The notes: a model not told the origin generated them from the sequence alone. Counted from the stretch's first letter, positions 43,686 to 53,398 are shown. The stretch is DNA of 64,000 bases from Thermoplasmatales archaeon (GCA_027366585.1 DAHXNF010000059.1:1-64000); one strand, 5' to 3'. Program-made: numbers and translations.

Positions 43686-46600
43686 ATGAAGAATTGCCTT
43701 AACATTTCCATGAGGAGTCGACTTCAGACTGTCATAATACTGTTGATCGTCATTTTATTCTTGCTTGTCTCTCTCAACACCGCTGGTTACAACCCTGACG
43801 GCAACTCAGTTTCGCATGGCGGATCAACTGCATCAGGCAATATCGGCATCAACGACAGCCTTGCCTACATTTCTCCTAACGTTAACCACAAAACTCCTTC
43901 AGCAGGCTTAAACGGGAAGTGGAGCTCTATGCTCAACTACACCCTTGGGAAGATGAATGCATCTAATATTCCTCAAATGGCGCGTCTCCTGCCAAACTTC
44001 AATATTGCAGGTACTGGAAAGCTTCTCAACGCTCCACTGTATACTTCTGCTCCTGCACCTATGGGACTTGCTTCGTATGGACTCAGGAATGTATCTGGAA
44101 ACATCCAACCATATACCTACACCACTAACAGCTTCAAGGGCGTCATCAACATAAGCAGTATCTCAGAGTTCTACGCTGGCACCAGTTCCCCATACTCTTT
44201 CTCGATCCAGTTCAATTCAGTGCTTACAGGTGTAACTATTGCAGGAATACCTGGATACGAGTACTGGATCCAGAATGTGGCTTTCTATTCTTCCAGAACA
44301 CACCAGTTGACATTCGTTGACAACATATGGAACTTCAGTTCACCGAATGCTGTTATCAACAACGGAACCTTCCACAGCTATACCGGGAACGTTGTCCCGG
44401 GCGTTTACTATTACAAGATTGGCCCGACTTATACAGTTTCAGCACCTTTTTCACTGACACTTTACCTAAACTCGACAAATGTCGGGGAGGAGAACGCCGT
44501 GTTTTTCAATTATTCATTGTCGAATGTCTCTGGGAATACCGGAATCATATCGTCATCGTACGACAATGTGTTGTTTAACTCATCAATCCCGGGGTCTACG
44601 ACTGCAGCTCCAGCATTCGAGGTGAGCGGCAATACGCTCTCTGGAACAGGCGCAATTCCCCTTGATGCGGAACTTGATCTTGGTGGACCTGGAGGAGGAT
44701 CAACCGCCGATTTCAATCAGATCAACGCTACACTCAATATGTTTTACAAGGACCCATCCTCAAGAATGGTTCCCATCGGGTCCGCATATGATGCAGGATC
44801 TGCGACAGGTGAGACCTCTTCTGGAGTATCGGCGTATTATGAAGGCACGACCGAGTATCTATATTCGGGCCCCTCATTCATATCAGGTTTATGGAACATT
44901 ACCCCCAGCAGCAAGTCCGGTTTCGCTGAGGTGACGGGTACTATAGATCCTGCTTCCGCATTTGTAATGTTCAGTACAGGTAGCGTTTTCAGCAACTCCA
45001 GTGCCCAGTGGGCACCCACCGGCTACAGCGGGTCTTTCATCACAAAACTGATGCCGGGAATTTACTCCATGAACGTGATGCTGAGCTACCACGATCCTTC
45101 TGGCGCCAAAGTCCTTTCCCTGACTGCCGGGCACATTGAGGCATTGAATTTGATCAATCTTGCGGTGAACTATTCAATGGGACTTTATACGCCTCTCTAT
45201 GCCACTGGAAATGCCGGGCTGGTGCAACTTTCGATCTCCGGAGGCGGTACGGTGGGGAACCCGTACATCATTCCAGGATATGCTTATCTGGAATCTCACG
45301 GGACAGGTAGTTTAAGCACGCTGAATTCAGCATTCTCGGCAGTCAACGATTACCTTTTCCCTGAATACAGCGGCATCCTCGTCACCGGGACCACTGATTA
45401 CGCAGTGTTCTCTGGTTTTAGCGACCCGGGGAATACTCCGGCCTTCCAGTATACTATTTCCGGGAAGCTAGACCTATTTATAGCTCAGGCACTTGGTATG
45501 ACGCCAGCAAACAACCTTGGCGCCTATTTCTACAACTCATCCAATATCGTGTTCACGAACAGCACTGTTTCCGATGCATTCCCTGCCGCCATATTTGACG
45601 GAGGAACGTATTACAATGTTCCTTATGTCTCCGGCCTCACTTTCTGGAACGTCACTGATAGCCTTATAGAGGATACACTTATTTGCAGCCAGGGTTCAGG
45701 CGTTCTCGTTTATAACAACGCGAACACAGATGCTGGCAACTATATCTGGAACAACACTTTCAGGAATGCAGCCGTTATTTCCAACGGATCATTCTTTGGC
45801 GGATCGCCAATCGGCCTGACGGTTGAAAGCAGTGGCAACACAGTATTTAACAATTTATTTGACACCGTGATAACAGTGGTCAGCATTGACGGTCCTTATG
45901 CAAACATTTACAATGAAGGAAACGTGAGTTATCATGATGCGTTCAATATTTCCAGGCGCCCGGCATCCAGCATAATGAGTTTCGAAGGAACAACCCTGAC
46001 CGGGAGCATCATAGGCAGTACGTACCAGGGAGGGAACTTCTACTATAACTACTTCGGCAACGGCTCATCGGCGTACAACGGCAGCGGGCTTGGACTCGCA
46101 TTCCCTGGCCAGAACTTATTCAATGGTAGCATCAACGACGGCTACGACTACGTTCCGTTACAAGTCTATACAACAACCGAGAACGTGTCCGCATCTGGTC
46201 TCTCCAACGGCCAGCAAACATATTTCGATATAAATAATGCCATTTATGGTATCCCCTACGGTTCCACCACTACGCTCTTCCTTCCGAACGGAACTTACCA
46301 GATTCTCGGTTTCATACTCCTGAACAGCCAGGAGGAATTTGTCCCATCCTCCTACATGGGTACACAGATCCTGCAATCCGGATACTTCTATGTACATGGG
46401 CCGGTACCGGACATAGTCATAAAGTACAGCTTATACCTTAATGTAACAGTGAGCGAAACCGGACTACCACCTGGTACTGTCTGGGGCTTCGCAATTCCAC
46501 TCGCAGGAGAGGGATTCACCTTGAATGCGAACAGTGAATCGCTCTTTCTGGAGTCCGGCCTGGAGTACGAAATAATTCCACAGGACGTCCTTGGCTATTA

Positions 46601-47021
46601 TTCGAACAGCATATACACGTTTGTTGTCAACAGCGTGGCAATGGACATAGTTATAGCATATTATCCAACCGGGCTTCCTACTTCATACTCGGTAACTTTT
46701 CACGAATCCGGATTGCCTGGTGGTACTCTCTGGCATGTTTACATAGATTCACAGGAGTTCAATAGCACTTCTTCTACGATGACAATTTTAGGCATTCCAG
46801 ATGGCACCTATAATTACTCAGTATCAAAGATAAGCGGTTACCAGGAAATCCAGGGAAGCCAGTTCACTATCGACCGATCAAACGTCACGGTGGTTCTGAC
46901 CTTCACCAGCACATCCGGATCAGCATCTCTATTTTATTTAATCATGGTAGGTGTGGCCGGTCTCGCCGCTGGCGCAGTTATATCTTACGTGATGCTAAAC
47001 AGGAGACACGGAATCACATAA
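43686..47021 (+). CDS. Thermopsin-type acid protease (family A5) with C-terminal surface domains
   Basis: Started at ATG 43686 (1111 residues) or 43710 (MRSRLQT, 1103), since a signal peptide (LQTVIILLIVILFLLVSLN) follows. The catalytic domain spans about residues 55-420 of this protein and shows thermopsin signatures: AGIPGYEYWIQNVAFY and LDAELDLGGPGGGSTADF. A region of short repeats (SSNIVFTNSTVSDAF, WNNTFRNAAV) resembles a right-handed beta-helix; two beta repeats follow with YSVTFHESGLPGGTLWHV, common in Thermoplasmatales surface proteins; a C-terminal helix anchors it. It degrades protein outside the cell at low pH. The frame continues upstream without a stop into a dead radical SAM gene. 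Confidence 0.82.
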   Translation: MKNCLNISMRSRLQTVIILLIVILFLLVSLNTAGYNPDGNSVSHGGSTASGNIGINDSLAYISPNVNHKTPSAGLNGKWSSMLNYTLGKMNASNIPQMARLLPNFNIAGTGKLLNAPLYTSAPAPMGLASYGLRNVSGNIQPYTYTTNSFKGVINISSISEFYAGTSSPYSFSIQFNSVLTGVTIAGIPGYEYWIQNVAFYSSRTHQLTFVDNIWNFSSPNAVINNGTFHSYTGNVVPGVYYYKIGPTYTVSAPFSLTLYLNSTNVGEENAVFFNYSLSNVSGNTGIISSSYDNVLFNSSIPGSTTAAPAFEVSGNTLSGTGAIPLDAELDLGGPGGGSTADFNQINATLNMFYKDPSSRMVPIGSAYDAGSATGETSSGVSAYYEGTTEYLYSGPSFISGLWNITPSSKSGFAEVTGTIDPASAFVMFSTGSVFSNSSAQWAPTGYSGSFITKLMPGIYSMNVMLSYHDPSGAKVLSLTAGHIEALNLINLAVNYSMGLYTPLYATGNAGLVQLSISGGGTVGNPYIIPGYAYLESHGTGSLSTLNSAFSAVNDYLFPEYSGILVTGTTDYAVFSGFSDPGNTPAFQYTISGKLDLFIAQALGMTPANNLGAYFYNSSNIVFTNSTVSDAFPAAIFDGGTYYNVPYVSGLTFWNVTDSLIEDTLICSQGSGVLVYNNANTDAGNYIWNNTFRNAAVISNGSFFGGSPIGLTVESSGNTVFNNLFDTVITVVSIDGPYANIYNEGNVSYHDAFNISRRPASSIMSFEGTTLTGSIIGSTYQGGNFYYNYFGNGSSAYNGSGLGLAFPGQNLFNGSINDGYDYVPLQVYTTTENVSASGLSNGQQTYFDINNAIYGIPYGSTTTLFLPNGTYQILGFILLNSQEEFVPSSYMGTQILQSGYFYVHGPVPDIVIKYSLYLNVTVSETGLPPGTVWGFAIPLAGEGFTLNANSESLFLESGLEYEIIPQDVLGYYSNSIYTFVVNSVAMDIVIAYYPTGLPTSYSVTFHESGLPGGTLWHVYIDSQEFNSTSSTMTILGIPDGTYNYSVSKISGYQEIQGSQFTIDRSNVTVVLTFTSTSGSASLFYLIMVGVAGLAAGAVISYVMLNRRHGIT

Positions 47022-47031
47022 TGTCGAAAAG

Positions 47032-47847
47032 TCAGGATGACATGTTGTTCTTTAGGAATTCCTCCCCGAACAGCTTGCAAGTTACGTATCCGACAAGTGC
47101 GGATACGCCTCTGATAATATACCAGAAATTGATGATTTCCGGCTTGAAGATTTCAGATGCCTTGAAGTGGCTCCAAACATTCATATGCTTCAATGTAAGC
47201 TGTTTCCTGCCAAACCCGTTCCAGAAAGCCTGTTCTACGAAACCAACCACTGTACTCCTTGCCCTGTGGTATATTATGCAGTCCGGGCAGTAATCAATTC
47301 TTGCACCGTGGATGACAGCCCTGATGTTAAGGTCTATATCCTCCGCAGTAACGAAAATTGGATCAAAACCTCCTAACTCCAGGAAAAGTGACTTCTCGTA
47401 TCCTAAATTGACGCTTGGGTAAGTAACATCGAAGTCATCGAAGAAGAGCTCGACCCTGCCGAGTCTCTCAAATGGCTGGTAACCCATGGCGATAGCCCTC
47501 CCTGCAACGACTTTCGCACCCTTCCTGAAAAACCGCCTCATCTTCATGATCCAGAATGCATTTGCGATTGCATCACCATCAGTGAAAAGGAGGTAGTCAT
47601 AGGATGCCTGGCGCGCCCCTATGTTACGCCCCTCTCCCCTGCTGCATTTTTTCTGCACTAGATGAATGAAGGGGAACTCATTGGCATATTTCAACACAAT
47701 GTCAGCAGTCTCATCTGAACTCAGCGAATCTACAATAATAACCTCAAAAGGTTGCTCCTGAGATACCAGGCTGTCAAGCAGATCGGCGATGTACTGACCC
47801 ATGTTAAGGGTGGTTATGACAACCGATATGCCATCAGGTTCCGCCAT
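47032..47847 (-). CDS. Family 2 glycosyltransferase
   Basis: A 271-residue GT-A protein: ISVVITTLNMGQYIADLLDSL, VIIVDSLSSDETADI, RNIGARQASYDYLLFTDGDAI (the DGD metal site), GGFDPIFVTAEDIDLNIRAV (the ED general-base region). It lies 3 bases after the small zinc protein gene on the same strand and converges with the thermopsin gene. Probably another surface-glycan enzyme. Confidence 0.88.
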   Translation of the reverse strand: MAEPDGISVVITTLNMGQYIADLLDSLVSQEQPFEVIIVDSLSSDETADIVLKYANEFPFIHLVQKKCSRGEGRNIGARQASYDYLLFTDGDAIANAFWIMKMRRFFRKGAKVVAGRAIAMGYQPFERLGRVELFFDDFDVTYPSVNLGYEKSLFLELGGFDPIFVTAEDIDLNIRAVIHGARIDYCPDCIIYHRARSTVVGFVEQAFWNGFGRKQLTLKHMNVWSHFKASEIFKPEIINFWYIIRGVSALVGYVTCKLFGEEFLKNNMSS

Positions 47848-47850
47848 CTA

Positions 47851-48042
47851 TCATACCCAGTCCATGCGCTTCAGTTCGCGCTCCTTCTTGGTAGCTTTTT
47901 TGTATTCCTTGTAGTGATCCCTGCAGAGGTGGATCTTGCCCTTTCCTTCAATCGCAGGAAATGCCTTGTGCGCCAGGTCACCTGGAACTGTCTGGAAGCT
48001 CGGGTTATTGCAGCCCGGAACTTCACACTTCTTTTCTGCCAT
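47851..48042 (-). CDS. Small conserved zinc-binding protein
   Basis: A 63-residue protein with CEVPGC (Cys6, Cys11) and CRDHYKEYKKATKKERELKR (Cys40, His43), a CCCH zinc site with a basic helix behind it. I recall this architecture as a widely conserved uncharacterised archaeal protein. RNA or protein binding is possible. Cotranscribed with the downstream glycosyltransferase and located directly after the RNase P RNA gene. Confidence 0.75.
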   Translation of the reverse strand: MAEKKCEVPGCNNPSFQTVPGDLAHKAFPAIEGKGKIHLCRDHYKEYKKATKKERELKRMDWV

Positions 48043-48107
48043 CCGCCAACGAATCCAGAACTACATAGATGTATTTTTCGGTTCTAAACATCATGCGAAC
48101 AATAAAT

Positions 48108-48410
48108 GCCCGGAGTAAGCCTCTTTCTGTTCCCCGCATTAGCAGCTGACAGCATTCGACTGATGATCTTTCGATCTGCGTCTTACCCGGCCCTTACGGT
48201 AACCTCACAGGGCCTGTTTAGACTTTCTCCATTCAGGGAGAGTTCCCATCGGCACTTCCGGGAACGTCATCGTTTGGAATCACACTTTGCCGGAAACCGT
48301 GCATTTCTTTTCTCTTTACCATCCCTCTCGGGATACCGGTTTGCACCGGTTGAACCTTACCGTGGAGAGAGGACTTTCCTCACTCTTGCGAGCGTTAGCT
48401 GTCCTCGGGC
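48108..48410 (-). ncRNA. rnpB: RNase P RNA (archaeal)
   Basis: Read on the minus strand, the RNA begins GCCCGAGGACAGCTAACGC and soon has GAGGAAAGTCC (48371-48381), the universally conserved CR-I block of RNase P RNA. Near the other end ACAGAAAGAGGCTTACTCC is the conserved CR-V block. GCCCGAG at the 5' end pairs with CTCCGGGC at the 3' end (stem P1, one bulge). The length of about 300 bases is right for the archaeal type. It cleaves the 5' leader of pre-tRNAs with its protein subunits. A plus-strand 130-codon frame across this gene is spurious. Confidence 0.93.
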
Positions 48411-48564
48411 TTTTATATTCTTCCAACGTAGGCTAAACGTCTTTATTACCTTTTTTGGTTTATTACTTTGTCACTTTCCTGTTGATAGTGCTAGGTAGGA
48501 ATGATGCCGGTTTGATATTTTCAAAAAATCCTCTTGGACAAGCTTGCATAGCAGGTGGCCAAGT

Positions 48565-48918
48565 CTAGACCTTAGCGGGGCCATATGTCAACTCATGAAT
48601 GTTTCCGTCTGGTCCTCTGAAATGCTGCCAAGCGTACCCCTCGCTTCTTCTATTGATATCTCCAATCAAATCTATTCCTACGGACTGCAATTCTTTGCGA
48701 GCCTTGTTTATATCGTCCACTGAGAAACCCACTACAGGCCTCGCCATAGCCAAGTGAGTGTTGTACTTACTTCTGGGCCCGAAGAGCTCCACTTTGTCAC
48801 CTCCAGAGGTGGTCAAAACAAAGAATTCGTTCTCCTCTTCCCTGTGAATTACTTCAAGTCCCATGACTGTCTGAAACACGTGTAGCAAGGCATCAAAATC
48901 CTTCGTTTTTACTCCCAT
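48565..48918 (-). CDS. VOC-superfamily (glyoxalase/bleomycin resistance-like) protein
   Basis: A 117-residue protein forming two beta-alpha-beta-beta-beta halves: KTKDFDALLHVFQTVMGLEVIHREEENEFFVLTTSGGDKVELFG and PVVGFSVDDINKARKELQS, then HFRGPDGNIHELTYGP. Glu and His positions compatible with a metal site are present. Members are dioxygenases, lyases or antibiotic-binding proteins; the function here cannot be fixed. Confidence 0.82.
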   Translation of the reverse strand: MGVKTKDFDALLHVFQTVMGLEVIHREEENEFFVLTTSGGDKVELFGPRSKYNTHLAMARPVVGFSVDDINKARKELQSVGIDLIGDINRRSEGYAWQHFRGPDGNIHELTYGPAKV

Positions 48919-49115
48919 CCAATTTACCCTATAACCTTCATACCAGACTCATAGAACATTAGAGCCTATTTATGCCTCGTCTTAAGACAGGTGGCAATTA
49001 ATCAATGATAATATAAGGTGATAATAGTGGAGGTATTGTATTTTAAAGTAATAATTGAAAATCTCTGGTTTAGACATAGGGAAAGAAGCGATCCAGGGGG
49101 CGATCGGAGTTCGTA

Positions 49116-49733
49116 CTAGATCTGAATCTTCTCTGCCCATTTCCTGGCGATAAGCATGTTCGCAAATCCTTCCTTGAGATGAACGATATCATTGTTCTTC
49201 AGAAAGTAGTCACCCTCTGGCTGGGATATGGGTGGAAGATCAGATGTTATCCTCAGCAGAAGGTATTCATCCTCAGCCTTCTTTCCTTCAAGATCGGCCT
49301 GCTGCTCAATTTCCTTTGCAGAGACTGCGGGGGCTGGCACCTCCTTCTCGGATGTGTCGGTGAACCTGCGCATCAAAACCTGGATCGTCTGCTTTTGCTT
49401 CTCAAGGAACTCCTTTTCCTCAGATGTGAGCTGGTTCCACTCCTCTCCATCGATCTCGTGGAGGGAGAGCCTCATTATCTTGCTGAACCTGAGCTGAAAG
49501 AATACCGTGAAGTCGGTCTCCACCTGCTTTATTCTTTCCTTGATCTTCATGTACTTCTCAATGTCTGAGGCAACCGCAGCGTCAGCTTCAATCCTGAGTG
49601 TTCGAAGAGCTTCAAGTACACTGCGGTAAAAATCAGGCTCGATTTTCCTTACTTTTTTTGAGCCTTTCTCCACCCTGACAGCGGTCTGCAGGTCTGTACA
49701 GACCTTGTCTACCTGAATGGGTGTGAGCGACAT
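49116..49733 (-). CDS. DNA replication factor GINS subunit (Gins51/Gins15 type)
   Basis: A 205-residue protein. The helical A domain comes first (VRKIEPDFYRSVLEALRTLR, KYMKIKERIKQVETDFTVFFQLRFSKIMRLSL), then a linker and the small B domain (DYFLKNNDIVHLKEGFANMLIARKWAEKIQI). This A-B order is that of the archaeal Gins51 group. GINS joins MCM and the GAN/Cdc45-like nuclease in the replicative helicase. In Thermoplasma-type archaea a Gins51 homotetramer is thought to serve; no Gins23 is present here. Confidence 0.85.
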   Translation of the reverse strand: MSLTPIQVDKVCTDLQTAVRVEKGSKKVRKIEPDFYRSVLEALRTLRIEADAAVASDIEKYMKIKERIKQVETDFTVFFQLRFSKIMRLSLHEIDGEEWNQLTSEEKEFLEKQKQTIQVLMRRFTDTSEKEVPAPAVSAKEIEQQADLEGKKAEDEYLLLRITSDLPPISQPEGDYFLKNNDIVHLKEGFANMLIARKWAEKIQI

Positions 49734-49803
49734 GCTGGTTAATTACCAAAGCGATATTATTACCTTTCTAGGATCTTCATTATTGCCAGATGCGATAGCG
49801 AAA

Positions 49804-50625
49804 TCAGCTGAAGAATACGTAATCCGGTAGATCTTGAAATATAGAGGCAATTATCTCTTCGTGGTTTGAAAATTGCTCCCTAATCATTATAGCTCTCTTT
49901 GGAACAGAGTCTGGGGGTATAACCTTGTCTGGCTTTGATGGATCGTCAACATAATCGCTTTCCAGCATGAAGTTCCAGGTGTTTTCCTGCACCGCAAACC
50001 TGACATTGCTTCTGCTTGCAAGTATGGATCTCGAAAGTTTTGGGAATATGTGATTCTGCCCTGGAGATGCATGGTGCTTCACCACCTTCCTGATATCTGC
50101 CCCGGCATGAAGAGCCATTGAATACACACCTTCAATGCCGGATGCATCCAGATCCTCCGTATGCAGGACAACGGCACAACCGATCTCTTTTGAGATCTGG
50201 AGCGAACGTTCGATAATCTGATTCGACTCTTCAGTAACTTTCTCGTCGACAGGAAAGTGGGGCCTGCCTATCTCACCTATGGCCGCCGCCTCCTTATTCT
50301 GGCAGTATTTACCAGCCAGATCGACGCCTTCCATCATCATCTCTCTTGCATTGTAGCCTCCCTTTTCCCAGAAAAAGTAATCAAGAGGATAAGGGCCAAG
50401 TGTTACCGAGACATTGAGTCCGCTCTCTCTGGCCATAGACGCAAGTTTCAGCGTAATCTCATACCTCTTTTCGTAATAACCTTCATACCCGGTGGTATAG
50501 TCGGGAAGGTTAACCAGGTTTATGCCAGAGCCACCAGAAGCAATAAACCTCTTGATAGCGTTTTTACCCTGCTCGCCAGGATTTAGATGAAAATGAGCAT
50601 CAAAGGCTCCAGGACTATCAGCCAT
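49804..50625 (-). CDS. TatD-like metal-dependent hydrolase
   Basis: Start taken at the ATG at 50625 (MADSPGAFDAHFHLN); ATG is also open at 50631 and 50649. The FDAHFHLN motif supplies two metal ligands, GEIGRPHFP the bridging Glu, VVLHTEDLD and KHHAS further His ligands: a TIM-barrel amidohydrolase of the archaeal TatD-related group. TatD proteins are 3'-5' exonucleases; the archaeal branch is uncharacterised. It diverges from the proteasome gene. Confidence 0.82.
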   Translation of the reverse strand: MADSPGAFDAHFHLNPGEQGKNAIKRFIASGGSGINLVNLPDYTTGYEGYYEKRYEITLKLASMARESGLNVSVTLGPYPLDYFFWEKGGYNAREMMMEGVDLAGKYCQNKEAAAIGEIGRPHFPVDEKVTEESNQIIERSLQISKEIGCAVVLHTEDLDASGIEGVYSMALHAGADIRKVVKHHASPGQNHIFPKLSRSILASRSNVRFAVQENTWNFMLESDYVDDPSKPDKVIPPDSVPKRAIMIREQFSNHEEIIASIFQDLPDYVFFS

Positions 50626-50752
50626 TCCCATGGAAAGGAATCGATGCAAAACGTTTATAAGTATGTACTCAGGAATCCGCTATCGCACGACTGACTGGCT
50701 TTCAACAAAGCTTTATTATTCAAGATCCAATTTGCTGTGAAGGTGTTAAACA

Positions 50753-51457
50753 ATGCAGCAAGGTCAAATGGCCTATGACAGGGCTATCACAGTCTTTTCC
50801 CCGGATGGAAGGTTATTTCAGGTTGAATATGCAAGAGAAGCAGTCAAGAAGGGATCAACAGCCCTTGGACTTAAGTTCTCAAACGGCGTGGTTCTGATTT
50901 CAGACAGGAAGGTCAGAAGCAGGCTCGTAGAACAGAATTCCGTAGAGAAGATACAGCTAATCGATGATTACGTTGCAGCAGTGACTTCCGGTCTGGTTGC
51001 AGATGCCAGAGTACTCATCGATTTCTCAAGAGTTGCCGCTCAGCAGGAAAAAGTGACTTATGGCGGTCTGATAAATATGGAGAATCTTGTGCGCAAGGTT
51101 GCTGATCAGATGCAGCAATACACACAGTACGGTGGCGTAAGACCATATGGAGTTTCACTTATATATGCTGGAGTAGACAGAATCGGCCCCAGATTATTTG
51201 ACTGCGATCCAGCCGGAACCATAAATGAGTACAAGGCAGTTGCGGTCGGCTCTGGAAAGGAACAGGTTACTACCTATCTGGAAAAGGAATACAAGGAAGA
51301 TCTCAAAGAGAAAGATGCGGTTGCACTTGGAATTGCGGCACTTAAGGTTGCACTTGAGGAAGAGGGAGGGGTCAAGTCTCCGGAGATTGCCACAATCACT
51401 GTAGGCAACAAGTATGGCTTCTACACCAAGGAAGAAGCAGCAAAATTCACCCAGTGA
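50753..51457 (+). CDS. psmA: Proteasome alpha subunit
   Basis: A 234-residue subunit of the outer rings of the 20S proteasome. [32 protein letters not shown] is the diagnostic alpha signature, with the N-terminal gate residues before it; the core and the C-terminal acidic helix are complete. In most archaea sdo1 (SBDS) and exosome genes follow directly; here a TnpB remnant intervenes. Confidence 0.97.
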   Translation: MQQGQMAYDRAITVFSPDGRLFQVEYAREAVKKGSTALGLKFSNGVVLISDRKVRSRLVEQNSVEKIQLIDDYVAAVTSGLVADARVLIDFSRVAAQQEKVTYGGLINMENLVRKVADQMQQYTQYGGVRPYGVSLIYAGVDRIGPRLFDCDPAGTINEYKAVAVGSGKEQVTTYLEKEYKEDLKEKDAVALGIAALKVALEEEGGVKSPEIATITVGNKYGFYTKEEAAKFTQ

Positions 51458-52150
51458 AAAGACGGTTTCACTTACAGAAGCGAGTGCGATTACATTTTGA
51501 GAAGGGACGGCAGCAGATAGGAATAGACGTGGTTCCAAGGTCTTTTGTCACACTCTCCAATGGAATACAGAACGATAACCCACATTTCTTGGATCAAATT
51601 AAGAAGAGGATCAAGATACAGCAAAGGGAATTATAAAGAAAGAAAAAAGGTTCAGCCAACAGGAAAAAGCAGGTCATAAAGATACAAAGACTGTACCAGC
51701 ATCTCATCGATTCCAGGCAGGACATTCCGATCAAGGCATCTGTGGCGATAGCCAAGCTTTCGAATACAATTGTGTTGTTGGACCTGATTGGCAGGGACAT
51801 TATGCACATGATGCGTAACTACCATCTTGCAGGTACCGTCGGTGATATTTCATGTTATCTGTTCAGGAGGATGCTAGAATGCAAATCTGGGTGGAGAGGT
51901 ATCGAATTCATCGAAATCCGGAAGTTTGTTCAGTCCTCCAGGATCTGTTCGAAATGCGGTTGGTACATATATGATCTAAAGCCTTGCGGCAGGATATCCC
52001 ACTGCAGTGCCTGCGGTTTCGAAATAGACCGGAATCTAAATGCAGCGATAAACGTCCTAAATATTGGTTTGACAAAAACAGGGAGGGGCATATCCGAATT
52101 CACTCATGTGGAGATCGCAACATGTAAAGGATTAAATGTAAAATTTATAT
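51458..52150 (+). pseudogene. Inactive TnpB (IS200/IS605 OrfB) remnant
   Basis: A single frame from about 51458 to beyond 52140 encodes the C-terminal two thirds of TnpB, broken by TAA at 51634-51636. Seen: IGIDVVPRSFVTLSNG with the first RuvC Asp, QIKKRIKIQQREL, SVAIAKLSNTIVLLDL, RICSKCGWY and HCSACGFEIDRNLNAA. In active enzymes the second catalytic residue is Glu in VLEDL and the third Asp in DRDxNAA; here they are Leu (codon 51778) and Asn (codon 52033). The zinc finger Cys residues persist. The N-terminal third and both element ends are missing. It is dead as a nuclease. Confidence 0.88.
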
Positions 52151-52151
52151 A
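52144..52151 (+). promoter_or_regulatory. TATA box for SBDS gene
   Basis: TTTATATA ends 13 bases before the ATG at 52164 (centre about 17 bases upstream), following immediately on TnpB remnant sequence. It implies that SBDS now has its own promoter and a very short or no leader. Confidence 0.45.
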
Positions 52152-52163
52152 CTTGCCGCTAGG

Positions 52164-52856
52164 ATGGTAAAGGTAGAAGATGCTATAGTGGCCAAACTTG
52201 AATCGCATGGCCATAGGTTCGAAATACTTGTTGATCCAGATGCAACGGATCGAATCAAGTCCGGCACCATTGACATAGACAAGGATCTGGCACTTGATCA
52301 GGTCTTCAAGGATTCAAGGAAAGGGGAAAAGGCTGGTGAAGAAACAATTAAAGAAGTTTTTGGCACCACGGATATCTCGCAGGTTGCAATGGAAATCGTT
52401 AAGCATGGTGAGATCCACCTGACTACAGACCAGAGAAGAGAAATGCTCGAAAAGAAGAGGAAGCAGATAGTCGAAATGATAGCCAGGGAGGCCATAAACC
52501 CCCAGATGAATGCTCCGCACCCTCCTGCAAGGATTCTGCAGGCAATGGAGGAGTCGAAGGTGCATATTGACCCATTCAAAAGCGCAAGCGATCAACTGCA
52601 GACCATTCTAAAAGCTATTAAGCCATTGATACCAATAAGAATGGAAAGAATCAAGATCGCTGTGAAGCTCGTTGGGGACGCTTACGGCAGGGTATATGGT
52701 GAACTCGCTAGGAGTGGATACATAATCAAGGAGGAGTGGGATCATTCCGGTGCCTGGATTGGCGTGCTTGAGATACCAGCTGGGCTGAGGGGGGACATAC
52801 TGGACCTTATAAGCAGGAAGGGCAAGGAAGGGGCTGAGGTACGTCTACTCAAATAG
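52164..52856 (+). CDS. Ribosome maturation protein SBDS (Sdo1)
   Basis: A 230-residue protein with the three SBDS domains: N-terminal FYSH ([50 protein letters not shown]), the helical centre ([44 protein letters not shown]) and the C-terminal ferredoxin-like domain ([34 protein letters not shown]). In eukaryotes it releases eIF6 from 60S subunits with EFL1. The exosome genes rrp4 and rrp41 that often follow it in archaea are absent here. Confidence 0.95.
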   Translation: MVKVEDAIVAKLESHGHRFEILVDPDATDRIKSGTIDIDKDLALDQVFKDSRKGEKAGEETIKEVFGTTDISQVAMEIVKHGEIHLTTDQRREMLEKKRKQIVEMIAREAINPQMNAPHPPARILQAMEESKVHIDPFKSASDQLQTILKAIKPLIPIRMERIKIAVKLVGDAYGRVYGELARSGYIIKEEWDHSGAWIGVLEIPAGLRGDILDLISRKGKEGAEVRLLK

Positions 52857-53397
52857 AACCAACTGAAATGCTTTGATCAATCCAGTAAGTCATCAAGACA
52901 TCATCAGCATACTCCCCGTTTATGAAGAACTGCGATTTTCTGACTCCTTCGTGGACAAAGCCTATCTTGCTGTAAGCATTGATCGCATTCACGTTTGTTG
53001 AAAAAACTTCGAGGTTAACCTTCTTTATCCCGTTATTTTCTGCCCAATGAAGTGATTCCATTATCAATCCAGTGCCAATCCCCTGGTGCCTGTATCCATT
53101 CATAACAGCTATCCCTAGATTAGCTGTATGCCTGTTCTTTCGATATACCCCGCGCTGCAGTGTAAGAACTCCAGCTATCCTGTCCCCGATGGATGCAACT
53201 AGTGTAAGATCATCTGGGTTCCGCAGCCTCTCCTGCTCTCCTCGTTCTGTGTATAGATAGTATTCGCTTACAAAGTAGATGTGCTCGTCCATTACGCTCT
53301 GCATGCACTCAATTATCTTCTTCGCATCCTTCGGTTCAGCTTTCCTGATAGCGAGCTTATCAGCGGGCATCTCCGAATGCTTTCGGATTAATGACAA
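52849..53397 (-). CDS. GNAT-family N-acetyltransferase
   Basis: A 182-residue acetyltransferase: motif [28 protein letters not shown] with the acetyl-CoA pyrophosphate loop RHQGIG, motif [19 protein letters not shown], ending in the RimJ/RimL-like [16 protein letters not shown]. The substrate (protein N terminus, polyamine or drug) is unknown. It sits one base after the winged-helix gene, so the regulator probably controls it. The 3' end overlaps the SBDS end by 8 bases. Confidence 0.88.
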   Translation of the reverse strand: MSLIRKHSEMPADKLAIRKAEPKDAKKIIECMQSVMDEHIYFVSEYYLYTERGEQERLRNPDDLTLVASIGDRIAGVLTLQRGVYRKNRHTANLGIAVMNGYRHQGIGTGLIMESLHWAENNGIKKVNLEVFSTNVNAINAYSKIGFVHEGVRKSQFFINGEYADDVLMTYWIDQSISVGSI

Positions 53398-53398
53398 C

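Noticed and set aside
48106-48498. Plus-strand 130-codon open frame
   Set aside because: It is antisense to the RNase P RNA gene, whose conserved blocks explain the sequence; the translated product has no sensible composition.
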